Source: Blastobasis lacticolella
Taxonomy: Eukaryota; Arthropoda; Insecta; Lepidoptera; Blastobasidae
Assembly: GCA_905147135.1 (NCBI GenBank)
Contig: LR990053.1
Location: 8,754,501-8,818,500, forward strand
DNA: 64,000 nucleotides
Direction: 5' to 3'
This document shows positions 55,228-64,000 of the stretch, in pieces (the stretch's first letter is position 1; each line of letters opens with the position of its first letter). The notes below the pieces were generated by a model. The model was not told the DNA's origin and did not search any database. It saw only the letters and a list, made by a program, of their open reading frames with translations. The position numbers and the translations under genes were made by a program.

Positions 55228-55605
55228 AGTGATTAATGTATCCGACTCGTAAGCAAGATCTACCGGGTAGGAATTCCACTGCGGCCATGTACCAATAAAC
55301 ATAAATATGCTTGGACAAATTTACGCAGAGCCATCTAGCTCCAAAGTAAGCAAAGCTTGTGTTTTGGGTATTCGATTACTGATAAACTATTTATATACTA
55401 TTTTGTATTAAATATTACTAACTATAGTACATACTACACCCAGACCCGTAACAGAAAATAAAAGTCATTACGCCAATGACTCCTATTACTGATTCTCTTA
55501 CGGAAAACATCGTGATGAATGTGTAACCATTGTCCAATCTGGTCAGGATCCCCTGGTAGCAGGGTCACGGGGGTCAGTTGACAGATGCTACACTGTAATT
55601 TACGG
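55228..55605 (+). mobile_element. SINE-T split by a SINE-G fragment
   Basis: Head GTATCCGACTCGTAAGCAAG, then CTGCGGCCATGTACCAAT. After the insertion the body resumes as CAATGACTCCTATTACTGA, then CCCCTGGTAGCAGGGTCACG. The tail is truncated. Confidence 0.85.
55303..55468 (-). mobile_element. SINE-G 3' part inserted in SINE-T
   Basis: CTTGGACAAATTTACGCAGA, GCCATCTAGCTCCAAAGTAA, CACCCAGACCCGTAACAGAA. The tRNA head is missing. CCAAT on both sides fits a short target duplication. Confidence 0.85.
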
Positions 55606-55943
55606 AAATTAAAATGGAGGATGTGCGAGAAATTCACTAATCCGCACTAGGACAGGGTGACTAGCACGTGGAAAATTAAGTACGAGCGTTTATGCACTGC
55701 TATAGAATCGAGATTGTAAAAATACGGATCTATAGTACGTCGATTCATTGGCATCCTAATGCCGGCGCTGCCATGCGAAACACTTCATCTGAATACGAAA
55801 TACGAGTAATGTACAAAATTAGTTCTAAATTCAAATAAGAAAGCTCTTGCAACTCGGGCAGAACTCGGATATATGTGAATACCATATAATCTAAATAAGA
55901 ATAGGACGGACTGTTGGCTAACTTCATTCGAATAAGTAATGCT
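55606..55943. other. No feature recognised
   Basis: Two overlapping minus-strand frames (55,745-56,018) are unsupported. Confidence 0.5.
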
Positions 55944-55993
55944 TACCATCAAGACCGAAAGCTTGTTTGCCACCTTTGTGGTATAGAAAAGGA
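55944..55993 (+). mobile_element. Jockey LINE tail, second subfamily
   Basis: GCTTACCATCAAGACCGAAA, GCTTGTTTGCCACCTTTGTG, GTATAGAAAAG: the last 50 bp only. Confidence 0.7.
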
Positions 55994-56336
55994 TAGAAGT
56001 AAATCGGCAGTCTAACACTATTACTGTGACTTTTCACTATAGAACGACCATACATAATCACGACATAATATGACACACGACAATAAGAACCACAAGGGAG
56101 CGTCAGTGTCTTTTCATCAGTAATTTTCCTATCGGCAGCAATGGGGGGTAAAAAAGGAAAATACTAACATCGCCGCTCGCACGTACTAGCTCGCCTTTGT
56201 ACATCTCTGTTACTCAACAACCAGTTCTATTTTTATTTTAATGACAGAGTACGTAGCTATTTCGGATAGCACTTTTTCGGAGTCGTCTGTGCGTAAGGCG
56301 AAATGAAATAGGTGCTTTATTAAAAAAAAAATACTC
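55994..56336. other. No feature recognised
   Basis: Unique DNA. Confidence 0.5.
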
Positions 56337-56562
56337 ATCATCATCATCACACTCCGTTGCAGTCCACTGCAGGACTTAGGGCCTCTCCCATGAAAGGGGG
56401 ATTATTGCCATAATCTCCACGCTTGACAGACGGGTTGGAGATCGCAGTGCCATAAATATAACAATGAAAAAACGCTGCTGCCCATTTTCCAACCTGCGGA
56501 GACTCTAGATCTTTTGCCTCGAAAACATAAGTCGCCTTGTACGACACCAAGGAGTGTAAGAA
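56337..56562 (-). repeat. Interspersed repeat, CTGCAGTGGACT family
   Basis: CATCATCATCATCAC tail at the left, GCAGTCCACTGCAGGACTTA, GACTCTAGATCTTTTGCC, CGCCTTGTACGACACCA. The tail resembles RTE tails. Confidence 0.8.
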
Positions 56563-56656
56563 AAATTACTAATAACGAGCAACAGTGCCTACTGACAAAC
56601 CACAAGCCGGAAAATAGTAACATGGCCAATGTTGGACTTATGTCAACTTGCTATTC

Positions 56657-56770
56657 CCGGCCGAGCAGAAATTGAAATGATGAATTTTAATTTCTGTTAC
56701 GGGTCGGGGTGTTCTATGTATAATAAGCATGTATTTAAACGTATATAGGTATGTACTACATCAGTTTCCG
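56657..56770 (+). mobile_element. SINE-G body lacking its head
   Basis: CCCGGCCGAGCAGAAATTG, AATTTCTGTTACGGGTCGG, GTTCTATGTATAATAAGCA. Confidence 0.8.
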
Positions 56771-57404
56771 CAACTGTATTTATACGTTTTAAAACAAAGT
56801 TGCTCTGACGTGGCACTAAAATATACGCATACTATTGCTGAACACTATTACTGCTTTGTTGTTTTCTCTGTTGCTACCGATATGTAGCGACTGTATCATG
56901 TATTCAAGCAACAAAGTGTTCATTCATTTATTCAGTAATTCATACAGCTGACTGTTAGCTTTGTAAGCCTTGTACGGGACCGCTTTGACAAACGTAGGTC
57001 ACTAGGGGACTTGGTTAGCATTGAATCTCAGCTAATCTGGTTTTAACCTGTTTGCATGTCCGCCATTCAGCTCAGATTAGTCCTGGAACAAAGAAATTTC
57101 ATTTAGGATTAACCCGAGTGGACCGCGTACGTCCTGCTATAGAAATATTTGATGTCGCATAATTAAATTTAGAAACAATGGAATGGACTGTCGACTAGTT
57201 GATTATTGTTAGTTGTGTGAGTTTCTTTTTCAAAGTACCAAGGTACAGGTTACAACATTTAAGAGGCGCCTATGTACAAGTACTTCTAGCAAAATACGAG
57301 TCAAAGTTTTTTAATCTGAGAGAACTATTAACCATTTCGTAAACGTTATTCAGAACAATATTTATAACTTATGAAAAAAAAGACGTGCATCATCAACAGG
57401 TCAT
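56771..57404. other. No feature recognised
   Basis: Unique AT-rich DNA. Confidence 0.5.
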
Positions 57405-57470
57405 AACAGTCCACTGCGTGACTTGAGCTGCCTCCACATCAGTGGATAGTTTTGCTATTTGCAGTTGATA
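57405..57470 (-). repeat. CTGCAGTGGACT-family 3' end
   Basis: TAACAGTCCACTGCGTGACT and the next 40 bp, diverged. Confidence 0.55.
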
Positions 57471-57471
57471 G

Positions 57472-57552
57472 AATAAAGTCGCTTTTCGGATGCGCGGGCC
57501 GACCTTGATCTGAAGTCCGATTACGCCCCTGCATCCGAAAAGCGAGTTTATT
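57472..57552. repeat. 22-bp inverted repeat around a GC-rich centre
   Basis: Arms AATAAAGTCGCTTTTCGGAT(GC) and complement at 57,531-57,552 differ at one base. The 37-base loop is GC-rich. Confidence 0.9.
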
Positions 57553-58287
57553 TTATACTACATAAGGATTAGTATCAACTCAATTGTAAGTAGAGTGGTT
57601 TAATCTTACACTATAAACGCTGCTGCCCAATTTATGGCCTACTCGGGTCCTAGGAAGCTCTGCTTAGACATTATACCCTGCTCTAAATATCTTTTTTATA
57701 CCAAGCACATGTATTTTTCTATTATTGTAATTGTGGCACACTTGTCCGTACATTACAATGGGGCACACTGAAAACCAGCGCCACTGCGTCAGCCGTGGCA
57801 TTATGCAAAGTGCCGTGGCATTGCACTTCTCCATGACACGGCTAATGACAATTGGCGCATTTTTGTTTTTTTTTTTTATTACTCTTTTTGTTATTCGTCT
57901 TGTATGTATTGTGCCTTGAAAGTAAGTGCAATAAACATATTTCACTTTACTTTACTTACAACATGGGATGAGAACCCGTGCCTGAAAATGGGCTTAACAG
58001 AATACCTGTGCTGTGAGACGCTTCTATGTAGTAACTTCATATCGCGAACGCACACGTTTCAACTGAAAATAGGTATAAAATGAGCGCATACTCCGGTAAC
58101 GCTACTTTACACTTCTACGTCTGTGTTCTGTAAATAGAATTGGTGAAGTCGTGGGCAAAAACTAGTTACTTGTTTTTATAATACTGTCCACTGTCCACTG
58201 CACGTGGGTGGTATTAAAATAAGTAGATAACAAGTTTTCTGTGCTCCATGGCACGTGGATAGTACCTATTAAAAATAATTAACTAGG
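57553..58287. other. No feature recognised
   Basis: CCACTGCACGTGG... and CCATGGCACGTGGATAGTA near 58,195-58,265 form a weak direct repeat. Confidence 0.45.
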
Positions 58288-58545
58288 TTTTGCCGGCGAC
58301 TTCGTCCGCGCAGAAATTATTTAGGTTTTGCCGACATAACCATTTTAAATGAACTCTTTTGTGTTTGAATGCTAGTACTGCGGAAAGGTCAATTTGTATA
58401 TCTGGTTCTATGCACCCGAATTAGTTGAAACATGGCTTTTATTTTAAGTTGGGCCCCGAGCTACCAACTGTGAAAACATCATCAAAATCCGTTCATTGAT
58501 TTTTGCGTGACGTGCGACAGACAGACAGACAAACAAATAAAAGTA
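58288..58545 (+). repeat. Unclassified repeat with GACAGACAGACAAACAAATA tail
   Basis: GCCGGCGACTTCGTCCGCG, then AACATCATCAAAATCCGTTC and a GACA/AAAC-rich end. Resembles a non-LTR 3' UTR, class uncertain. Confidence 0.55.
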
Positions 58546-58995
58546 TGTTTTCGACCTCTCAATATTCTATCCCGACTATTTTTTCTGAAATATCTTAAAT
58601 GTATAGACACAGTTTATTCACAGTTTTATAATAGTGCAGGTAATGTGAACAAAATCGAATATAATTGTTCAAAAGATAAATAGAGCTCGATATCCGGGCT
58701 AGGCTTAACGCAGTCTATCATATTGGTTTAGGTAAACCGCCATTATTAATTCACAAAGGCTCTCTTACTCGCCGATTTTAATTAACAGCTGTCAGTTATG
58801 GGATTATGAAAAGTTAAATTGGATTAATCGTATCAACCGAACCCCTGGAACTGTATTGATTTAGTAGTGCTTTGACATTTTCCGGACACGCGAAAATCTA
58901 AATGTTTATGTGGTGTCTGGCAGAGTAAATTAGCACCAAGTGTAAGGGCGACTCGTAAGTGTCGTGCAAGGCGACAAATGTTTACGAGGCAAAAG
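58546..58995. other. No feature recognised
   Basis: Unique AT-rich DNA. Confidence 0.5.
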
Positions 58996-59274
58996 TTAAT
59001 AAATAAATAAATAAATATTCGTGGACTAATTCACACAGCGCCATCTAGCCCCAAACTAAGCAAAGCTTGTACTATGGGTGCTAGATAACTGATATACTAC
59101 TTACATACTTTTTTTTTTTTTTAAATACATACTTATTATACATACATAGAACACCCAGACCCGTAACAGAAATTAAAATACATCATTTCAATTTCTGCCC
59201 GGCCGGGAATCGAACCCGGGACCTCTTGCGTGGCAGACCGGTTGTTGACCATTGAACCACTCAGGTCGTCAGTT
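58996..59274 (-). mobile_element. SINE-G, full-length copy
   Basis: Third near-identical full copy, with (AAAT)n tail, GCGCCATCTAGCCCCAAAC, T12 tract and complete head (B box GGTTCGATTCC on the minus strand). AGTT on both sides may be a short target duplication. It appears to sit inside the repeat that follows. Confidence 0.9.
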
Positions 59275-59500
59275 CTGGAGTCTCCGTAGGCTAGAAAATT
59301 AGTAACAGCGTTTTCATTGTCATATTTATTATAATTTATTATTTATTTTATTTGGATGTCTCACAGCGTGCAACAAAGAAAACATACAAAAGCATAACAT
59401 CACATTTATCTCCAACCCGTCTACCAAGCGTAGATGATTACAGCAATAACCTCCCCTTTCGTGAGAGAGACCCTAAGTCCTGCAGTGGTCTGATGATGTA
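59275..59500 (+). repeat. Interspersed repeat, CTGCAGTGGACT family
   Basis: GAGTCTCCGTAGGCTAGAAA, CTCCAACCCGTCTACCAAG, CCCTAAGTCCTGCAGTGGTC, TGATGATG tail. An internal extra stretch lies at about 59,325-59,395. Confidence 0.75.
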
Positions 59501-59760
59501 CGTTTTAATAGCGATAGTTGAAACATTTCATTGCAAAACCGTTTATACCGAATAAACTGTGGTGTAAACACCTACATACCGTATTAGCGGTGTTTTGGCT
59601 TTTGATGAGCGGCTCCTACCATCTGCCCCGCACAATCCAGTTAGGGAAAAACCGATTTGCCATAGCCACGTCCGTCTGACAGCAGGGAGACCACGAGCAG
59701 GTGACGTAGAGTTGGCCCCCCTGAGATGATAGTGGGATCCCCCCTAACGTTCAAGGTGGC

Positions 59761-59912
59761 TTCATCATCATCATCATCATCATCAAATACCATCCGATAG
59801 TCTATTGCTGTACATAGGCCTCCAAAAATGAGCGGCAAAGCACCCTCTCTTCGGCTTGCCGCAACCACTCGTACTTTTTCACTCCATCGGATCGGAGGCC
59901 GTCCCACACTAT
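59761..59912 (-). pseudogene. RTE-like LINE 3' end with ATC tail
   Basis: Minus-strand frame MGRPPIRWSEKVRVVAASRR, then EGALPLIFGGLCTAIDYRMV and a run of D encoded by the (ATC)8 tail at 59,763-59,784. GRPP.RW is the RTE-like C-terminal signature. A different subfamily from 27,722. Confidence 0.6.
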
Positions 59913-60236
59913 GAGTACACTTAAAGAGTCGCGGTCTCCACTCAAGAATTCACTCAAGGACCTAACTTTCAAATATCCTGGCTGAATCTGTTAAACAGCT
60001 ACAGTATTCAGTCCTTAGTATCGTTTCTCATTTGGGCCGACTTGATTCGTAGCAAAACACAGCCATGTACTCCCACGAGACACGCCCACAACAAGTTAAT
60101 AAAAGTGCGACACGCCAATAAGGCAGGTAACGTGCGTTGTAGACATTTTCTGTATATCTTTAGACGGCACAAGTAGTTTCAAGTGTTGTCGTAAACGAGT
60201 ATTTGATGACTTTGTTTTTTGTTTATAGGCTCTCTT
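59913..60236. other. No feature recognised
   Basis: Unique DNA. Confidence 0.5.
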
Positions 60237-60385
60237 TTAACTCGGTAACAATTGTGCTTTTCTTCGTAGCGTCTCCGCCGCAGATTCAGCATTATCCGTG
60301 GCCTCGTACAGATCCTCGCGCGTGCAGATGCACCAGATAAAAAAGTTCCACAGAATATTCCTCGTTATACAGCCGGTACAATGTA
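60237..60385 (-). mobile_element. Jockey-type LINE scrap
   Basis: The minus strand reads YRLYNEEYSVELF, similar to FYRLYNGECSEELF at 46,050. Short. Confidence 0.55.
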
Positions 60386-60399
60386 TTGTACTGTAGTGA

Positions 60400-61330
60400 A
60401 CATTTCTTAGATTTATATGTTTATAAATGTTCAATTGTAACGTATAGCCGTAAACACAGCCTAATTGAATATAAATACACGCTTAAAGGTCATACGTTGC
60501 GAAGAGAGTCATTGGTGCGTGACTTAGGTGTCTTTCATGACTCTAAATTAATTTTCGATATCCATATCGATAACATTATATCGAGTCTTCCAAGCCTTTA
60601 GGGTTTGTATTGCGGTGCTCTAGGGGTTTTCATAGAGTTCAAACATTGAAAATACTTTATTGCACATTTGTAAGAAGTAACCTTGAGTATGCATCACAGA
60701 TCTGGAATCCTAGATATATGACATATATTACCAGGTTAGAACGTATCCAAAAGCGTTTTATAAAGCATTTGTGTTTCCGCACTAAAGATACGTATTCTTT
60801 CCGACGACTATCTTTAATCTTTCTGTTGAAAATAGCGCAAGGAATACTTGATTGTCCTGACCTGCTCTCACTTTTATCTCTATCTGTTCCTCACAGGGTG
60901 TTAAGATTTAACGCACCCATCAGTCTGGAGAGTGCATCCACCAATTACAGACTTAATTCCTACATTTGTCGTACAAGCAATGTTTTCAATAGGGCAAGTA
61001 TTGAACTCGATTTTGATTTATTCAACACTACCTTGCTGACACAGTGCAGCAAGGCGTTTGTTAAGTAACAAGTTTTTTGTTAAGCAATGAATTATAGCGG
61101 AGTTTATATTTGGCATAAATGTAAAGTTTATCTTATAGCTATGGATTATGTACTTATAGAAAGATAGACCGATATCTGTCATTTCTTATGTTAATTGAAT
61201 GCTCACTTTATTTTTTTGTGTGTTGTATTATCTGTGTTAGTTTGATTCCTATCTGTGGAGACCTATAATTGGCATTCTATTTCTTATATGAGTAACCATT
61301 GTATTATAAAGCTGTTGGTCTTCCTAATAA
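60400..61330 (+). mobile_element. CR1/Rex-like LINE 3' end, 5'-truncated
   Basis: Coding remnant at 60,434-61,068 followed by about 260 bp of AT-rich 3' UTR ending near TTCCTAATAAATTC. Borders are approximate. Confidence 0.65.
60434..61068 (+). pseudogene. LINE reverse transcriptase C-terminal region, one frameshift
   Basis: HTLRRESLVRDLGVFHDSKL, then IFDIHIDNIISS, is the VRDLGV..D..L.F..HI block that follows the catalytic core. After a frame change near 60,595-60,610 come RGFHRVQTLKILYCTFVRSN, LEYASQIWNP, ITRLERIQKRFIKHLCFRT and YRLNSYICRTSNVFNR. The pattern L.LLY..LVRS.LEY.S..W.P, R.E.IQ.RF is that of CR1/Rex/jockey-group LINEs. No catalytic motif remains. Confidence 0.8.
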
Positions 61331-61334
61331 ATTC

Positions 61335-61525
61335 GTATAGCGCACCTCTTCACGCAAAGCTGCATAACGGATTTTGATGAAATTTTATAGCTTATAGCCC
61401 AGAGTAGTACATAGGCTATAACTTATCCCGAAATTCAATGTCCTTTAATCTAAACCGTCGGGAATGAGTGAGGAACAAAATAATCTAATTTCACCCGGAT
61501 GAAGTCGCAGGCGAAAGCTTTAAGT
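61335..61525 (+). repeat. Unclassified repeat ending GATGAAGTCGCAGGC
   Basis: CTCTTCACGCAAAGCTGCAT, TTTTGATGAAATTTTATAGC, CCCGGATGAAGTCGCAGGCG. Related to 52,556. Confidence 0.6.
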
Positions 61526-62205
61526 TCATAGGTACAGGATAGGATGATGGATAGGATGGGTGTTGCATCATTCTGATCAATCCAATAGAATTAAATACTT
61601 TTACAGTTTGATCCGTTAAACATGAATTAATTTCCCACTACAGCCAGAACGGTTTCAATCGCAATATCTGTAATGAAATCATTGAATGGGCGTTCATGCC
61701 TTTAGCGCTGAGACACATTAAAGAGGTGCACCGCGCGGCGTACTGCACGATGTGGCAAAACTTGTTGCACGCTGAGCAGTTTGTATGCAAGTACGTTGAC
61801 AGGTGGCGAAATGTCCCACTGTGCAGCGCGCCGCGCGGCGCACTGCATGATCGGGCAAAACCCACAATCCAAGCCCGAAATGTCAGTTCTGTATGAATTT
61901 TGTCCACATTTTTTCAATTTGGCCCCATCGTGCAGCGATAGGCGCGATGTCAGCAGATGTCAACATGAGACGTCACACTTGGCTGTTTCTTTTTACAAAC
62001 AGTTCGAATCTTTTCTCCTTATGTGACACAGTTTACACACATATATCTGTCTTCTTTTTTTAGTACATATTAAACGCGTATGAATGAATAGAATAATTCG
62101 ACCTTGTCAAAGAAATTTTAACTGCTGATACGTAAGCCCCTCCCCGATTCTGCAACATTATCGTAGTTGTTTCGCTTTCATGATCCTTTCGTCATTTTCT
62201 TCTCA

Positions 62206-62240
62206 GTTCCTCCCATATATAAGGCATATATGGGAGGAAC
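62206..62240. repeat. Perfect 15-bp hairpin in family E copy 3
   Basis: GTTCCTCCCATATAT (62,206-62,220) and its complement (62,226-62,240), loop AAGGC. Absent from the matching place in copy 1. Confidence 0.95.
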
Positions 62241-62269
62241 CTCCCTCCATAAATAAGGCATGATTTGTT

Positions 62270-62950
62270 CTAGAACACAAGTTTCTAAAAAGAAATGCTG
62301 GTACTCGTCGAGATCTACATTTTGGATGGTAGCTCTCAAACTTAAAACTATAATAACTCTGAAACTTTTGGTCCTAGAACACTAGTTCATAAAGAGAAAT
62401 AAATTATAATGCTCGACGAGATCTACATTTCGGATGACAGCTGTCAAACTAAAACTGTTATAACTCTGAAACTTTTGGTCCTAGAACACTAGTTTCTAAA
62501 GAGAAATAAATTATAGTGCTCGACAAGATCTACATTTCGGATGACAGCTGTCAAACTTAAAAATGTAAGAACTCTGAAACAATTGGTCTTAGAACATCAT
62601 CACAGCCCGTATCAGTCCATCGCAGAACTTAGGGCCTCTTCCGCGAAAGGTTATTGCTATAATCTCCACGATTGGCAGGCGGGCTGGAGATTGCAGTGTT
62701 ATAAATATAACAAAGGAAAACGCTGCTGCAGTCTATAGAGACTCTAGATGTTTTGCCTCGAAATCATTAGTCGCCTTGTACGACACCCACGAGTGTAAGG
62801 GGTTGGTGCTATTCTACTTTGCCGAACATTACACGGCCAAGAATGGTCCTAGAACACTAGTCCCTAAAGAGAAGTGATAGTGCTCGTCGAGATCTACATT
62901 TCAGATGACAGCTGTCAAACTTAAAACTGTAATAACTCTGAAACGATTGC
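62270..62950. repeat. 104-109-bp tandem repeat inside family E
   Basis: Units begin (C/T)TAGAAC at 62,270, 62,374, 62,481 and 62,590/62,850. Each has GATCTACATTTCGGATGACA-like, AGCTGTCAAACTTAAAA and TAACTCTGAAAC parts. Copy 1 has only one unit (3150-3250). Confidence 0.9.
62597..62844 (-). repeat. CTGCAGTGGACT-family repeat inserted in the tandem units
   Basis: 248 bp from ATCATCACAGCCCGTATCAG to CACGGCCAAGAAT. Flanks GGTCTTAGAAC (62,586-62,596) and GGTCCTAGAAC (62,845-62,855) are an 11-bp target duplication with one mismatch, though the second C/T difference could come from the host unit. Confidence 0.85.
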
Positions 62951-63059
62951 TGTTAGAACGCTTGTTCCAGAATATAAAAGAAAGATCTTGACGAGTAGGT
63001 ACTGTAATTTCTTTTTAGAAACTAGTTTTCTAAGAGTAATGGTTTCCGAGTTATAAAAT

Positions 63060-63900
63060 TAAAGCTTTAAGTTTTATAATAAGACCACGCTAAGTCCGAA
63101 TCGCCTATTGAAAAAAAAATCTCTGTATGAAAATCATATTCATTGTAAAACCCTCACACCATTTAAGGGGTCCAACCACCAAGGATGCTGATGCAAGTAA
63201 AACTAGTCAAAATACTTGAATAATAGTTTACTCCTCAAAAATTAGGTTAATATACAAATCTCTCTAAAACACTATATCTTTTCGATAGCGAACTTGCTCC
63301 CGCGATGTAGAACAACAACGCAAACGTCTACATCGCCATCTATTGGATATTATCCGAACTTAATGCTGTACATTCATAAAAGTCTAAACACACAAATTGA
63401 TTTCTGTAGGACCATTATTAAGGAAGTGCGGAAGATAATTTTCACCATGATTAATAATTTAGACAAAAGTTCAAGCTAATCGTGATCAAATAACTGAATG
63501 TTTACAAGAAGAACTGTCAAGGACAGATTATCCCCAGATTATTGCCATATTCACACTTTATATTTATCACACATAATTGACCGGCTATTGGCTATCTCAG
63601 TGGACAACTGTATTTAACAAAAAAAATTATACTCCTCTAATTTGGTAGACGCTATAGACAGTGGCCAACGTAGATGACGTAGTGTAAATTTTTTTAATGT
63701 CAAATTCAGTTTTTAACTGTCGCAGTTCGTCCCCCGCACCAATACGACGCCCTGTCGATAACTCATTCTTTCAAAAAAATTCTTTGGATGACATAGATTC
63801 ATACTGTCACGCCTTTCTCCCTTAGTGGTAGACAGAGACCACATTGTTCTACTTGCTACGGCTCTAACAAATCTTTATGACTTCTTCATACATACATAAT
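63060..63900. other. Interior of family E copy 3
   Basis: AT-rich. 63,806-63,890 (CCCTTAGTGGTAGACAGAGA, CCACATTGTTCTACTTGCTA) is a second copy of the repeat at 23,060. No frame was recognised. Confidence 0.5.
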
Positions 63901-64000
63901 TATGCAAGTCGTTTAAAATAACACTAAAAGCGTCGAGAAAGCTCTCATACAAACGTTGCCTAATTTGAAAAACCAGAATAACACTACCGTTTTCTTTGGT

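Larger units (their letters stand above)
61710..64000 (+). mobile_element. Family E element, copy 3, cut by the window edge
   Basis: Same orientation and order as copy 1: the TACTGCACGATGTGG block, the GC palindrome near 61,815-61,856, GTAAGCCCCTCCCCGATTC, and CTAGAACAC units. The final 100 bp (GTCGTTTAAAATAACACTAA, GCGTCGAGAAAGCTCTCATA) is the subterminal part seen at 3620-3740. It should end about 60-80 bp beyond the window. Non-coding. Short frames at 61,638-62,026 read through the palindromes on both strands. Confidence 0.6.

Noticed and set aside
62270..62950. CRISPR-like array
   Set aside because: Units are about 104-109 bp and similar along their whole length, not short repeats with unique spacers, and the genome is eukaryotic.

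Overview
The window looks like AT-rich, repeat-dominated DNA from an insect, most probably a moth or butterfly. I infer this from the mixture of jockey/CR1-group and RTE-group non-LTR retrotransposons, tRNA-derived SINEs and foldback elements, together with the style of their conserved C-terminal peptides. A species cannot be named from the sequence alone. I found no convincing host protein-coding exon, no free-standing tRNA or rRNA gene, no operon and no CRISPR array. Every recognisable reading frame belongs to a retrotransposon, and all are truncated, shifted or interrupted.

Layout. 1-0.9 kb: the 3' end of a CR1/Rex-like LINE entering from the left edge. 1.5-5 kb: a SINE, a 5S-rRNA-like SINE, a long non-coding element with GC-rich palindromes (family E, copy 1) holding an RTE fragment, a small minisatellite and a LINE tail. 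5-23 kb: mostly unique AT-rich DNA with scattered SINE and LINE tails, a GC-rich repeat-poor interval (13.4-14.4 kb) and a perfect 202-bp tandem duplication (18.4-18.8 kb). 24-25.5 kb: an old tandem array of about 190-bp units into which two LINE fragments and a small inverted-repeat element have jumped. 27.7-29.4 kb: the longest RTE copy (reverse strand). 29.4-36 kb: inverted-repeat elements and SINEs in otherwise unique DNA. 36.5 kb: the best 5S-derived SINE. 41.7-44.3 kb: family E copy 2. 45.7-48.3 kb: a 2.6-kb jockey-type LINE on the reverse strand with endonuclease and reverse-transcriptase regions. 48-60 kb: a dense series of nested SINE and LINE fragments. 60.4-61.3 kb: another LINE 3' end. 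61.7 kb to the right edge: family E copy 3.

How the pieces relate. Two SINE families dominate. SINE-T has a tRNA-Thr(CGT)-like head with a clear B box. SINE-G has a tRNA-Gly(GCC)-like head. The 3' tail of SINE-T matches the last codons and 3' UTR of an RTE-like LINE present here as three tail copies, which suggests that this LINE mobilised SINE-T. Several insertions carry readable target-site duplications of 6 to 18 bp, so their order can be worked out. Examples are SINE-T at 26,651 and 18,034, an RTE fragment inside family E, a LINE inside the tandem array, and a LINE and a SINE-G each inside a SINE-T. Family E is the least explained item: at least three copies, no coding capacity, clustered GCGC palindromes, similar inverted ends and an internal 104-109-bp repeat whose number differs between copies.
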